Assembly (NCBI GenBank): GCA_024233115.1
Contig: JACKQB010000009.1
Coordinates: 14,883 to 78,882, forward strand
DNA: 64,000 nucleotides
DNA from: Akkermansiaceae bacterium
Lineage (GTDB): Bacteria; Verrucomicrobiota; Verrucomicrobiia; Verrucomicrobiales; Akkermansiaceae
Reading direction: 5' to 3'
The notes under the pieces are model-generated. The model ran no database searches, was not told where the DNA came from, and saw only the letters and a program-made list of their open reading frames with translations. Positions 43,726 to 52,133 of this stretch are shown here, piece after piece. The stretch's first letter is position 1, and every line of letters starts with the position of its first letter. The translations under genes were made by a program, and so were the position numbers.

Positions 43726-44052
43726 GCCGCTATGTTACTTGGAAAGTGCGGATTAACAAGCACGGTCGTATCCACGCTGCAAAGCCTGGCCAGATCACGG
43801 CGCGGGGAGTGGAAAAAGCCATGGTTTGCCGTAAAATCGGGCATTTTGATACAAATTAAGCGTTTTCTTTTTTCAAACCCGCGCTAGTTTCTCCCGCGCC
43901 CCACGCATCAGCGGAATCTCTGATGGCTCCGACGCACCGTATCTGCTGCCGATTTCCCCGGTTGATCCATTGTGCAAAATCCCTTTCATTTCCTTTAAAT
44001 CCCCTTTTTATTCCCTCCCTCCCAAGTCATCCCTTTTAAGCCTAACTCATTT
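43726..44052. other. divergent promoter region, pyrimidine-rich ftsH leader
   Basis: 327 bases between the divergent ABC fusion gene and ftsH. The last 75 bases before ftsH (about 43975-44050) are almost purely C and T with few purines and no clear Shine-Dalgarno sequence. No gene is seen. Confidence 0.6.
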
Positions 44053-46464
44053 ATGTCCAATCAATCACCACCCGAACCTCCACCAACACCCCGCGGCTCT
44101 GGAAAAGGAACCGGTCACGGCAAAGGCTCAGCACCCTCCGGCGGAGCTGGTGTCAACTGGCGCGTCCTCATCCTCATGGCCATCGCCCTGGGTATCCTGT
44201 TCATGGCATGGAAATCGAGCGGATTCGGCAAGCCCGAGCGTTTGAGCTACACCCAGTTCCGCGACTACGTGGATTCCGGGAAAATCATCATCGATCAGAA
44301 CCTGCCGAAGAAGGTGGATGGAAAATTCCCCGATAACCGGTTCACGCTGAAAAAGTCCGGGGAATCCGCCGCCGTGCCGAAGATCTCCGGCTTTTTCTAC
44401 AAAACAGACCCCTGGGTCGCCGACAAGAAAAACGCACCCACCCAGGCGTTCCGCATCCCGATCAACACCCAGCTCCACGATGATGAACTCAAGGCGATTC
44501 AATCGCGCCACCCGATGCCACTTCGTATCGTGGCCGAGCTCCCCGGTGAAAACGATGGGGAACTGCTCACACTCGCCGACCTCCGCCGCATGCTGGCGCG
44601 TGACGAGGTGATTAAAAACGACAGCGAAAACGCCTTTGAGATCGTTTCCACCGATGGCTCGGATGACAAATACATCGTCGGGAAACGTTACGTTTTTGCC
44701 GCCGCTGAACCGGCGACCAAGGATGACGACCTCGCGCCCTTCGAGCTGGATGTGAACTACATGGAGCTGACCGACTCCGAACGTCAGTTCATCAATGACC
44801 TCGCGCCCTTCCAGCCCGACTCCGGTATGATGCGTGTGTTCCTGCTGAACATCTTCCCTATTTTCCTCGTCATTCTGATCATTTTCTTCCTCTTCCGTCA
44901 CCAGATGAAGTCCGCTGGCCGCGGTGCCATGAGTTTTGGCAAATCCAAGGCCCGACTGCTGACCATGGATAAAAACAGGGTTACCTTCAAGGATGTCGCA
45001 GGTATCGAGGAGGCCAAGGATGAGCTCGTCGAAGTCGTCGAATACCTCCGCGACCCGAAAAAATTCCAGAAGCTCGGTGGCAACCTACCCAAGGGACTGC
45101 TGATGGTAGGCCCTCCGGGAACCGGTAAAACCCTGCTCGCCCGCGCCATCGCCGGTGAGGCGGATGTGCCGTTCTTCTCCATCTCCGGGTCCGACTTCGT
45201 GGAAATGTTTGTCGGTGTCGGAGCCAGCCGTGTGCGCGATATGTTCGAGCAAGGCCAGAAGAACTCGCCATGCTTGATCTTTATCGATGAAATCGACGCC
45301 GTTGGCCGCCACCGTGGTCATGGTATGGGCGGCGGTCACGATGAACGGGAGCAGACACTGAATGCCCTGCTTGTCGAGATGGACGGATTTGATACCCGCA
45401 CCGGTGTCATCATCATCGCCGCTACCAACAGACCCGACGTTCTCGACCCCGCGCTGCTACGCCCGGGCCGGTTCGACCGCCAGGTCAGCGTCGGACTTCC
45501 CGATGTCAATGGTCGCAAGGAAATTCTCAAAGTCCACTGCAAGAAGATCAAAATGGATCCCGATACCGATCTCTCTGTGATCGCCCGGGGGACCCCTGGA
45601 TTCTCTGGTGCCGAGCTCGCCAACCTGATCAATGAAGCCGCGCTGTTGGCTGCGCGCAGGGATCTTGCAGCCGTAACCCTGGTGGAGATGGAGGAGGCTC
45701 GCGACAAGGTCCGCTGGGGACGCGAGCGCCGCAGCCTGGCACTCAGTGAAAAGGAAAAGGAAAACACCGCCTACCACGAGGCCGGTCATGCCATTCTCAA
45801 CGAGCTTCTCGATCACACCGATCCTCTGCACAAGGTGACAATCATACCACGTGGCCCGTCGCTGGGCTCCACCATGTTCCTGCCCGAGGAGGACAAGTTC
45901 ACCTACCGTCAGAAGGAATTACTCGACCAGCTCTGCGTCGCCATGGGCGGCCGCGTGGCTGAGGAAATCACCTTCGGAAACGTCACCAACGGAGCTGTCG
46001 GTGACATCCGTATGGCCACCAGCATCGCCCGCAAGATGGTCTGTGAATGGGGGATGAGTGAAGACCTCGGAATGGTTGAATACGGCGAGGAACGTGGCGA
46101 GGTGTTTGTCGCCCGCGACGTCGGTCACTCCCGTGGTTATTCGGAGGAAACCGCCCGTAAGATTGATCTGGAAATCAAAAAACTGATCGATGATGCCTAC
46201 GGCCGGGCGAAGGATCTTCTGGTCAAGCATAACGATGTGCTCAAACTTCTCTCGGAGGCGTTGTTAGAATATGAAACACTCGATGCCGAACAGGTGGCTG
46301 ACCTGCTGGAACACGGTGAGATGAAAAATCCCCCGGTCCCACCATCAGACCATACCATTCCCGGTAACCAGGCTGATGAAGGCATCCGCAAGAAAGCCAT
46401 CACGGAGAATCCACCCAGCGATGATGATCCTCTAGCAGGTGAGGCCATCGGTGCGCCGGCGTAA
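44053..46464 (+). CDS. ftsH: ATP-dependent zinc metalloprotease FtsH
   Basis: 803 residues, longer than the usual 610-650. A Pro/Gly-rich head is followed by TM1 (VLILMAIALGILFMAW, 38-53), an enlarged periplasmic region of about 210 residues, and TM2 (NIFPIFLVILIIFFLF). AAA: Walker A VGPPGTGKTLLARAI, Walker B CLIFIDEIDA, SRH TNRPDVLDPALLRPGRFDRQ. Protease: zinc motif HEAGH and the third ligand in the LVKHNDVLK-preceding helix. It degrades unassembled membrane proteins and some regulators. The C-terminus is Pro/Asp-rich. Downstream is a Wzz-like gene after 63 bases. Confidence 0.97.
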   Translation: MSNQSPPEPPPTPRGSGKGTGHGKGSAPSGGAGVNWRVLILMAIALGILFMAWKSSGFGKPERLSYTQFRDYVDSGKIIIDQNLPKKVDGKFPDNRFTLKKSGESAAVPKISGFFYKTDPWVADKKNAPTQAFRIPINTQLHDDELKAIQSRHPMPLRIVAELPGENDGELLTLADLRRMLARDEVIKNDSENAFEIVSTDGSDDKYIVGKRYVFAAAEPATKDDDLAPFELDVNYMELTDSERQFINDLAPFQPDSGMMRVFLLNIFPIFLVILIIFFLFRHQMKSAGRGAMSFGKSKARLLTMDKNRVTFKDVAGIEEAKDELVEVVEYLRDPKKFQKLGGNLPKGLLMVGPPGTGKTLLARAIAGEADVPFFSISGSDFVEMFVGVGASRVRDMFEQGQKNSPCLIFIDEIDAVGRHRGHGMGGGHDEREQTLNALLVEMDGFDTRTGVIIIAATNRPDVLDPALLRPGRFDRQVSVGLPDVNGRKEILKVHCKKIKMDPDTDLSVIARGTPGFSGAELANLINEAALLAARRDLAAVTLVEMEEARDKVRWGRERRSLALSEKEKENTAYHEAGHAILNELLDHTDPLHKVTIIPRGPSLGSTMFLPEEDKFTYRQKELLDQLCVAMGGRVAEEITFGNVTNGAVGDIRMATSIARKMVCEWGMSEDLGMVEYGEERGEVFVARDVGHSRGYSEETARKIDLEIKKLIDDAYGRAKDLLVKHNDVLKLLSEALLEYETLDAEQVADLLEHGEMKNPPVPPSDHTIPGNQADEGIRKKAITENPPSDDDPLAGEAIGAPA

Positions 46465-46527
46465 ACGATCAAGCTCAAAACAAAGCGGGGGATTGAACGA
46501 TCCTCCGCTTTTTGTGTCTGTGAATGT

Positions 46528-47904
46528 ATGAGTCCATCGCCCGAGTCCTCGCTGCCTCCCGAGTTTCCGCCAGTAGCAAAGACTCAGCCGGCTCCCGGTG
46601 ATGGCCGTTTCCGTTTTTCCAAGGTCTTTGCCCGCTGGTGGTGGTTAGGCACGTTGTTTGTCGCCGCAATCACTTTCACGGTCGCCATGATCCCGACGTG
46701 GATGGAGATGGATGGCCCGCTTTATGAATCGACCGCGTTGATCGAGGTGAAACCGATTATTGATATCGATCCTTTGGTGGTTGGCACAGGCACGGTTGGA
46801 GCCTCCATGAATAGGCAGTTTATGAACACGCAGTTCGAAATTATTTCTGCGGCTGCCACACTAGAACTGGCGCTTGCAAAAAACGATCTGCTCCACCGTC
46901 TCGGGGGAGAGAAAAATGAGGCAATCCAACGTATGCAGAAATCGATCCGGACGGGCCAACGCCGCGGTACGGATTTAATGGAGATTTCCTACCGTGATGA
47001 AAATGCCCAACTAGCATGTGATGCTGCAACGGCTGTCGTCGATGCTTTTAAAGAGCGCCGTTACGAGTTGGAAATGTCGACCCGCAAGGAACAGCTCAAT
47101 GCCATCAAAATCGAGCTGCAGAAGAAAAACGACCGGGTTGCTGAACTCAGAAAACGCCTGATGGAAATTGCCGGGAAAGTGGGTGTGATTTGGACGGAAA
47201 CGGCGGAAGGATTCAGTATTCCCGGAGCGGATGCCAGGGAGGTGTCTGAAAAAAAACTCTACCAGGCAGAACGCGAGAAAGAGGAGCTTGTCTTCCAATT
47301 GAAACGGCTATCCGTAGCCGATAAAGACAGCGTGTTGGCATCAGCGGAAAGTCTCAAGGATGGGAATGATTATATCAGCCGTATCCACGAGCGGTATTTA
47401 CTCAGGGAGAGTGAGCTGGATGCCCTCAAGAGCGCTGGACTGGCAAAGGAGCATCCGAAGATAAAACAGTACACACAACGTTTGCTCGAGGCTGAGAATG
47501 TTTTGAAGTTGGCTGTAGGAAAGGAAATCGAAGCACTGAAGGCACGGGTCGCGATGGTTGACACTCGTCTACAATCGTTGAAAAACGCCGTGAGTGGCCA
47601 ACAGGACCAGGGAACTGAGAAAGCGAGGATGATGCAGGAATTCAATGTCGCCCGCATGGAATACCAAACAGCTCTCAACATCAAAGACCAGATGGAAGTG
47701 AAATACGATATTGAGAAAACGAAAACGTGTCTCCCACCTAACAATATTATCGTTCATGAGATGCCCGAGCAAGCTGGAACCCCGGTCACCCGTGGCCGCG
47801 AGTTTTTTGTCACCCTCGGCACCGTCTGCTCGTTGCCGTTTTCCATCGGCCTGGGTATCCTCCTGATGTACGTCGTAGAGCTGATCATCCCCCGCAAAGG
47901 CTAG
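46528..47904 (+). CDS. Wzz/GumC-type polysaccharide chain-length determinant-like protein
   Basis: 458 residues. Two TMs bracket a periplasmic coiled coil: TM1 WWWLGTLFVAAITFTVAMIP (about 37-57) and TM2 VTLGTVCSLPFSIGLGILLM (about 430-450). After TM1 comes the Wzz strand YESTALIEVKPIIDIDPLV. Coiled-coil helices span 175-380. No cytoplasmic tyrosine kinase domain follows TM2, so it resembles the kinase-less members. These proteins set polymer length in exopolysaccharide export. A decayed paralogue lies downstream, and no glycosyltransferase is nearby. Confidence 0.83.
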   Translation: MSPSPESSLPPEFPPVAKTQPAPGDGRFRFSKVFARWWWLGTLFVAAITFTVAMIPTWMEMDGPLYESTALIEVKPIIDIDPLVVGTGTVGASMNRQFMNTQFEIISAAATLELALAKNDLLHRLGGEKNEAIQRMQKSIRTGQRRGTDLMEISYRDENAQLACDAATAVVDAFKERRYELEMSTRKEQLNAIKIELQKKNDRVAELRKRLMEIAGKVGVIWTETAEGFSIPGADAREVSEKKLYQAEREKEELVFQLKRLSVADKDSVLASAESLKDGNDYISRIHERYLLRESELDALKSAGLAKEHPKIKQYTQRLLEAENVLKLAVGKEIEALKARVAMVDTRLQSLKNAVSGQQDQGTEKARMMQEFNVARMEYQTALNIKDQMEVKYDIEKTKTCLPPNNIIVHEMPEQAGTPVTRGREFFVTLGTVCSLPFSIGLGILLMYVVELIIPRKG

Positions 47905-47923
47905 GGCGATATCCAAGAAAGTA

Positions 47924-48014
47924 GGACAAGTTTGCACCTTGTCGGCAACCCGGGACGCCATCCTAACAAGGTCGCCCTAAAAACAAATCCTGTCGGCAAG
48001 TTACAAACTTGTCC
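47924..48014. repeat. intergenic inverted-repeat element
   Basis: GGACAAGTTTG (47924-47934) and CAAACTTGTCC (48004-48014) are perfect reverse complements. Inside, further copies of the word CTTGTCGGCAA or its variants (near 47938 and 47992) form a nested set. The element lies precisely between the intact Wzz-like gene and its decayed paralogue. Confidence 0.7.
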
Positions 48015-48035
48015 CACCTTGCCCCCCCTCATTCC

Positions 48036-48592
48036 ATGAAAACCGTCTCTCGGTTCCTCCGCTGGTGGTGGCTCTGGCTGCTGGGTGTGATCCTCTGCGC
48101 TTTTCCGGCAGTATTTCTTTTTGAGAAGCTGGGCTGGATGGAGTTCAAGTATGAGGCACGGGCTGTCATCGAGGTGAAACCCATCGTGGATGTGGATCCG
48201 ACTCTTGGAAACGGATGCAAGACGTGGCGGAAAAACACGGAGCCATTTGGGATGGGGGAGCGGATGCCTCACCCCACCGTTTAAGGGAGGTGGAGGAATT
48301 TACCGTTGCCCAGAAGGAATACCAGAGAGCCAAAGCCATTCACCAGAAGATGAAAAAGAAATATGGTGAACAGCTGGATCGAGAAGAGATCATGGCAACC
48401 GATAATGTGGTCATCATCGAAGCCCCCCTGATACCGAAGTATCCACAGGGCTACCGTCCTTATGTTCAATCAGGCTTGGCAGCGCTACCTGTTTCCAGCC
48501 TGCTTGCATTCCTCTTGATGCGCGTGACCGAGCGGTTTTTCCCCCGCAAGCCATCAAGCATCACCCGCTTCAAACCGAATACCGATTACTGA
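48036..48592 (+). pseudogene. decayed paralogue of the Wzz-like gene
   Basis: The N-terminal piece (frame starting ATG 48036) has MKTVSRFLRWWWLWLLG and YEARAVIEVKPIVDVDP, matching the intact gene just upstream. After about 60 codons the match jumps to another frame: AEKHGAIWDGGADA (compare AGKVGVIWTETAEG), then VEEFTVAQKEYQRAKAIHQK and the second TM (VQSGLAALPVSSLLAFLLM). About 140 residues near the front and about 140 in the middle are missing relative to the paralogue, and the frame changes. This is best read as two deletions in a duplicated gene. Its end runs into a heptanucleotide repeat. Confidence 0.8.
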
Positions 48593-48626
48593 TTACCGAT
48601 TACCGATTACCGATTACCGATTACCG
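48581..48626. repeat. heptanucleotide tandem repeat (ACCGATT)n
   Basis: Six units of period 7 (the second is ACTGATT), then a partial one. The array contains the stop codon of the Wzz remnant (48590-48592), so its last residues (NTDY) are repeat-encoded. Confidence 0.9.
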
Positions 48627-48808
48627 GTGTCTTGCCTCCTGTGGTTTCCTATGGGCACCGATGAAATCCATCGCAAAATTCACCATGCAAAATTCACCAT
48701 TGACCCCGAGTTCCGTATCCGATATGTAATCAACGATGATCTTGATGATTCCTTTGCAGCATCTGCAAAAGTTTTCATGTCTAAACCACCAACCCAGACA
48801 ATACACTC

Positions 48809-49537
48809 ATGACCAGGAATTACCTCACCCTATGTGCACTCGGTGCCAGTGCCATTGCAGTTCATGGCGCGTCGATTGGAATTAATTTCGGCTCGAACCG
48901 TGCCAATTCAGCATTGGCACCGGGCGACTCCGCAGGTGTCATCGCCCAGGCCAACTGGAACAACGCCCCAGGCGGCAGCGGCACGATAGCCTCATTGAAC
49001 AACGACACCGGGGGGGCCAGTGGAGTCAGTCTTTCATGGACGGCCGACGAGGCTTGGAGTGTGCAAACCGCGGCAACATCCGGTCCCGACGGCACTCTGC
49101 TCAATGGTTTCATCTCGGACAACAACACAGCCGGCAATGGAGCAACATCCAAGGTCGATATCACCGGGATCACCTATGCCACTTACGATCTCTACATTTA
49201 CATCAGTCATGACCGTAGTTTTGAGGACGTGATCCTTTCCGAAACAGGTAGCAGCGCATTTGGCCCGTTCACAGCGGTCGAGGATAATACGAATCCCACT
49301 GCCGCGGTCACGTGGAACCAGCAGACAACTTCAGCCACAGGGTCTGGAAACTACGTGCTGTTCGCGGGATTGACCGCCTCCACCTTGAACATCGATATGG
49401 CGGCCGTCGACCTCGGCTCCGGCACCCTGGAACGCAATGCAATATCAGGCATCCAGATCGTACAGGTTCCAGAGCCGTCGAGCGCCGCTCTTCTCGGCTT
49501 GGCTGGTCTTGCATTATTCATGCGTCGCAGGCGATAA
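48809..49537 (+). CDS. PEP-CTERM exported protein
   Basis: 242 residues: signal peptide (LTLCALGASAIAVHGA), the start of the mature part IGINFGSNRANSALAPGDSA, a beta body with TYATYDLYIYISHDRSFEDV, and the tail QVPEPSSAALLGLAGLALFM with RRRR. The body has the F-x-S-N/D and Y-D-L-Y-I-Y pattern common in verrucomicrobial surface proteins. A strong terminator follows. It converges on another PEP-CTERM gene. Confidence 0.9.
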   Translation: MTRNYLTLCALGASAIAVHGASIGINFGSNRANSALAPGDSAGVIAQANWNNAPGGSGTIASLNNDTGGASGVSLSWTADEAWSVQTAATSGPDGTLLNGFISDNNTAGNGATSKVDITGITYATYDLYIYISHDRSFEDVILSETGSSAFGPFTAVEDNTNPTAAVTWNQQTTSATGSGNYVLFAGLTASTLNIDMAAVDLGSGTLERNAISGIQIVQVPEPSSAALLGLAGLALFMRRRR

Positions 49538-49597
49538 CGCCCGTCGTCCCCATCGCCTGCTTACGGGATGGGCCAACAAAAACTCAGCCACAAAACA

Positions 49598-49630
49598 AAG
49601 CCGCTGCCAAACGAATGGCAGCGGCTTTTT
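49598..49630 (+). terminator. strong intrinsic terminator
   Basis: AAGCCGCTGCCA (49598-49609) is the exact complement of TGGCAGCGGCTT (49616-49627), followed by TTT. With an A-rich left flank it may work in both directions for the two converging PEP-CTERM genes. Confidence 0.9.
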
Positions 49631-49672
49631 AAAGTGTCGCAGGGTCCAATTTGACCCTTTTGAGTCCTTTTC

Positions 49673-50362
49673 TTACGCCCTTCTGCGTTGTAGGAGCATA
49701 GTGATGAGGCCCAGTCCCCCGAGAAGTGCCGCAGACGGCTCAGGGACGGCTTCCGTTACCAGTATGGCGGCGAGCCGGGGGTAATCATTACCTCCCAGGT
49801 CGAATTCCTGGGTTGTGGCATCGGCTGTGAAGGTGGCGGTCATCAAGACAGAATCCTCCGCATTGAAATGTGTCGATTCGACGCCCCCTGATGTCAGGAA
49901 ATAATCACGGTCGGGAGTGCGGGCACCATCGGTAAAGTAGAACTTGGCAATGTATTCAAGACCGATTGTCAGCCCACTGAGATCGATATTGATAATGTCG
50001 GTGCCAGCGGCGTTGAATTTGTAGTTGTTACTGCTGAGCAGGTCATTGATTGCAGTGGTCGCACCTGCGGAGTATCTTCCCGCGTTTGGGAGATCTCCCC
50101 CGGCAGCGTTGAAATTACTCCCCCAGAGTGTGATTTGCGAGTCATTCTCGAAGAAAATCCCGTTGACCGTTTGGTCTGCAATATTCCCCGCCTTGTTGGT
50201 GGCGAACAGGGTGTGGCCGGAATCGATCACGAGTGTGGTGGTGCCATCACCAATGGAGGTGGGGCCACTCCAAGCAACAGTAGCTGCGGACGCAGACTGG
50301 CTTCCAAGAATGCCCAATGTGGAAAAACAAGCGGCAAGGAAATGCGTTGTCGGTATTTTCAT
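49673..50362 (-). CDS. PEP-CTERM exported protein
   Basis: 229 residues from ATG 50362, chosen because it starts directly at a signal peptide (MKIPTTHFLAACFSTLGILG); the longer frame adds 13 residues. Body segments are AWSGPTSIGDGTTTLVIDSG and LEYIAKFYFTDGARTPDRDY, with a closing AILVTEAVPEPSAALLGGLG, hydrophobic stretch and QRRRA. It is an exosortase-type substrate in a tail-to-tail pair with the preceding gene. Confidence 0.9.
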   Translation of the reverse strand: MKIPTTHFLAACFSTLGILGSQSASAATVAWSGPTSIGDGTTTLVIDSGHTLFATNKAGNIADQTVNGIFFENDSQITLWGSNFNAAGGDLPNAGRYSAGATTAINDLLSSNNYKFNAAGTDIINIDLSGLTIGLEYIAKFYFTDGARTPDRDYFLTSGGVESTHFNAEDSVLMTATFTADATTQEFDLGGNDYPRLAAILVTEAVPEPSAALLGGLGLITMLLQRRRA

Positions 50363-50681
50363 AAGTTTAATTAGCGGATGGTTAGGGAGAAATAGCAGCA
50401 AAGGATATCAATCCATGGATGCGTGTCTAGTCAATCTGCGAAGGGTTGTCAAAAAAATTCTGAATGCCTGGTTCAGTAAGGCATCTTGTATCTTATTAGT
50501 ATTTCCCTAGGGGTCCAAAGTTGAATTCACATTCAGCGGCGCCGAACAGACGGTGCTTTACCCCCATTGCGACTCGACCCATCACCTTGTCAGCGCGTAG
50601 TCTTTCATCATTCTCAATGCAATGGACCTCCTTCCCCAACGTATCTCATTCATGCAAGCTCCGCTAACATCCCTGCGAAAC
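50363..50681. other. divergent intergenic region
   Basis: About 320 bases between the minus-strand PEP-CTERM gene and the sulfatase. The left part is A+T-rich and should hold the PEP-CTERM promoter. In-frame upstream starts for the sulfatase exist at 50622 and 50652, so part of this may be coding. Nothing else is seen. Confidence 0.5.
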
Positions 50682-52115
50682 ATGTCCGCTACCGGCGGGC
50701 TTAAAAAATGGCTCACCGGCGCCCTCGCCCTGGTCACCCTGGTCGGAGAGCTCCAGGCGAAGCGCCCTAACATCATTCTCGTCATGGCGGACGACCAGGG
50801 CTACGGTGATACCGGCTACACCGGCCATCCGTTTCTGAAAACACCACACCTCGACGCGATGGCCAGGGATTCGGTCGTGTTCAACCGTTTCTACGCCGGC
50901 GCCCCCGTTTGCTCACCCACCCGTGCCAGTGTGCTGACCGGGCGCACGCCGATGCGCACCAACGTGCTGCACCACGGACACTACATGCGGCCCGCCGAAA
51001 ACACGCTGGCGGAGGAGCTGTACAAGGCGGGCTACCGTACGGCGCATTTTGGCAAGTGGCACATTGGCTCTGTGCAGAAAGACAGTCCCGCCAGCCCGGG
51101 CGGACAAGGGTTCGACGAGTGGCTCACCGGGCTGAACTACTTCGACCGCAACCCATACCTCAGCCATAACGGTCAATATCAACAGCTCAAGGGCCAGGGC
51201 ACCGTGTTGACCATGGACGCGGCGATCGGGTTTCTCGATAAACACAAGGCGGCTCAACAACCGCTGTTCGCTGTCATCTGGTTTCCCGCACCGCACTCAC
51301 CACACCTTGAGAAATCCGCGCAGCCGAATCTCTATCAGGACAAAAAGGCCAAAGGCTATTTCCAGGAAATCGCGCTGCTGGACGAGCAGGTCGGCCGTCT
51401 CAGGTCGGCACTTCGGAAGATGCGCATCAGTGACAATACCATCGTCTGGTACTGCTCGGACAACGGCGGCCTGTTACCCGAGTCCTCCGGGGGTCGCGGC
51501 AAAAAGGGGGACGTCTACGAAGGTGGTCTGCGTGTCCCCGCATTGCTTGAGTGGCCAGAAAAACTCGCCCACAAGTCGGTGTCCACCCCCGCCTCCACCT
51601 CGGACATTTACCCCACGTTGCTCGCCCTGGCCGGGGTGAAAAACACCAGCACCATCCCGCTCGACGGTATTGACCTCAGCTCGTTTCTAACGGGCAAAAA
51701 AACACGTCGCGAGCAGCCCATCGGTTTCTGGCACGACTACACCGCCGGGGAGGGGACCTACAGCGACCGTATCATCCGGGCACTGATGCTTGCACAGAAG
51801 GCGGGGAAACCGACACCGTTCCCTGAACGACTGCTGAAGAACGTCAACGAGTATCCGAAACGCAAACCTTACGCCAATGGTTCACAACCCGGGCATGCCG
51901 CGCTGCTCGACTGGCCGTATAAAATCCACGCCATCGGCGACAAGCGCAAGGGCACGCGCTTCGAACTCTACAATCTGGAGCAGGACCCGATGGAAAAACT
52001 CAATCTCGCAACCAAGGAACCTGCCGTTTTCAAAAAAATGAAAACCGCCGTTCTCGACTGGCAGGCATCCGTGATCCGCAGCCTGGAGGGCGGGGATTAT
52101 CCCGCAGCCGAGTGA
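50682..52115 (+). CDS. sulfatase (formylglycine-dependent, arylsulfatase-like)
   Basis: About 477 residues. I chose the ATG at 50682 because a signal peptide begins there (LKKWLTGALALVTLVGELQA); ATG codons at 50652 and 50622 in frame are alternatives. The start of the mature domain, KRPNIILVMADDQGYGD, binds calcium, and CSPTRASVLTGR contains the Cys that is converted to formylglycine. Also visible are AHFGKWHIG and WYCSDNGG. It removes sulfate esters from polysaccharides in the periplasm or outside. No sulfatase-maturing enzyme is in this window. It converges on the PL8 lyase gene, 18 bases away. Confidence 0.93.
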   Translation: MSATGGLKKWLTGALALVTLVGELQAKRPNIILVMADDQGYGDTGYTGHPFLKTPHLDAMARDSVVFNRFYAGAPVCSPTRASVLTGRTPMRTNVLHHGHYMRPAENTLAEELYKAGYRTAHFGKWHIGSVQKDSPASPGGQGFDEWLTGLNYFDRNPYLSHNGQYQQLKGQGTVLTMDAAIGFLDKHKAAQQPLFAVIWFPAPHSPHLEKSAQPNLYQDKKAKGYFQEIALLDEQVGRLRSALRKMRISDNTIVWYCSDNGGLLPESSGGRGKKGDVYEGGLRVPALLEWPEKLAHKSVSTPASTSDIYPTLLALAGVKNTSTIPLDGIDLSSFLTGKKTRREQPIGFWHDYTAGEGTYSDRIIRALMLAQKAGKPTPFPERLLKNVNEYPKRKPYANGSQPGHAALLDWPYKIHAIGDKRKGTRFELYNLEQDPMEKLNLATKEPAVFKKMKTAVLDWQASVIRSLEGGDYPAAE

Positions 52116-52133
52116 GCCGTTTTCTCTGCAGTG

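Noticed and set aside
48581..48626. CRISPR-like array
   Set aside because: Units of 7 bases follow directly on each other with no spacers.
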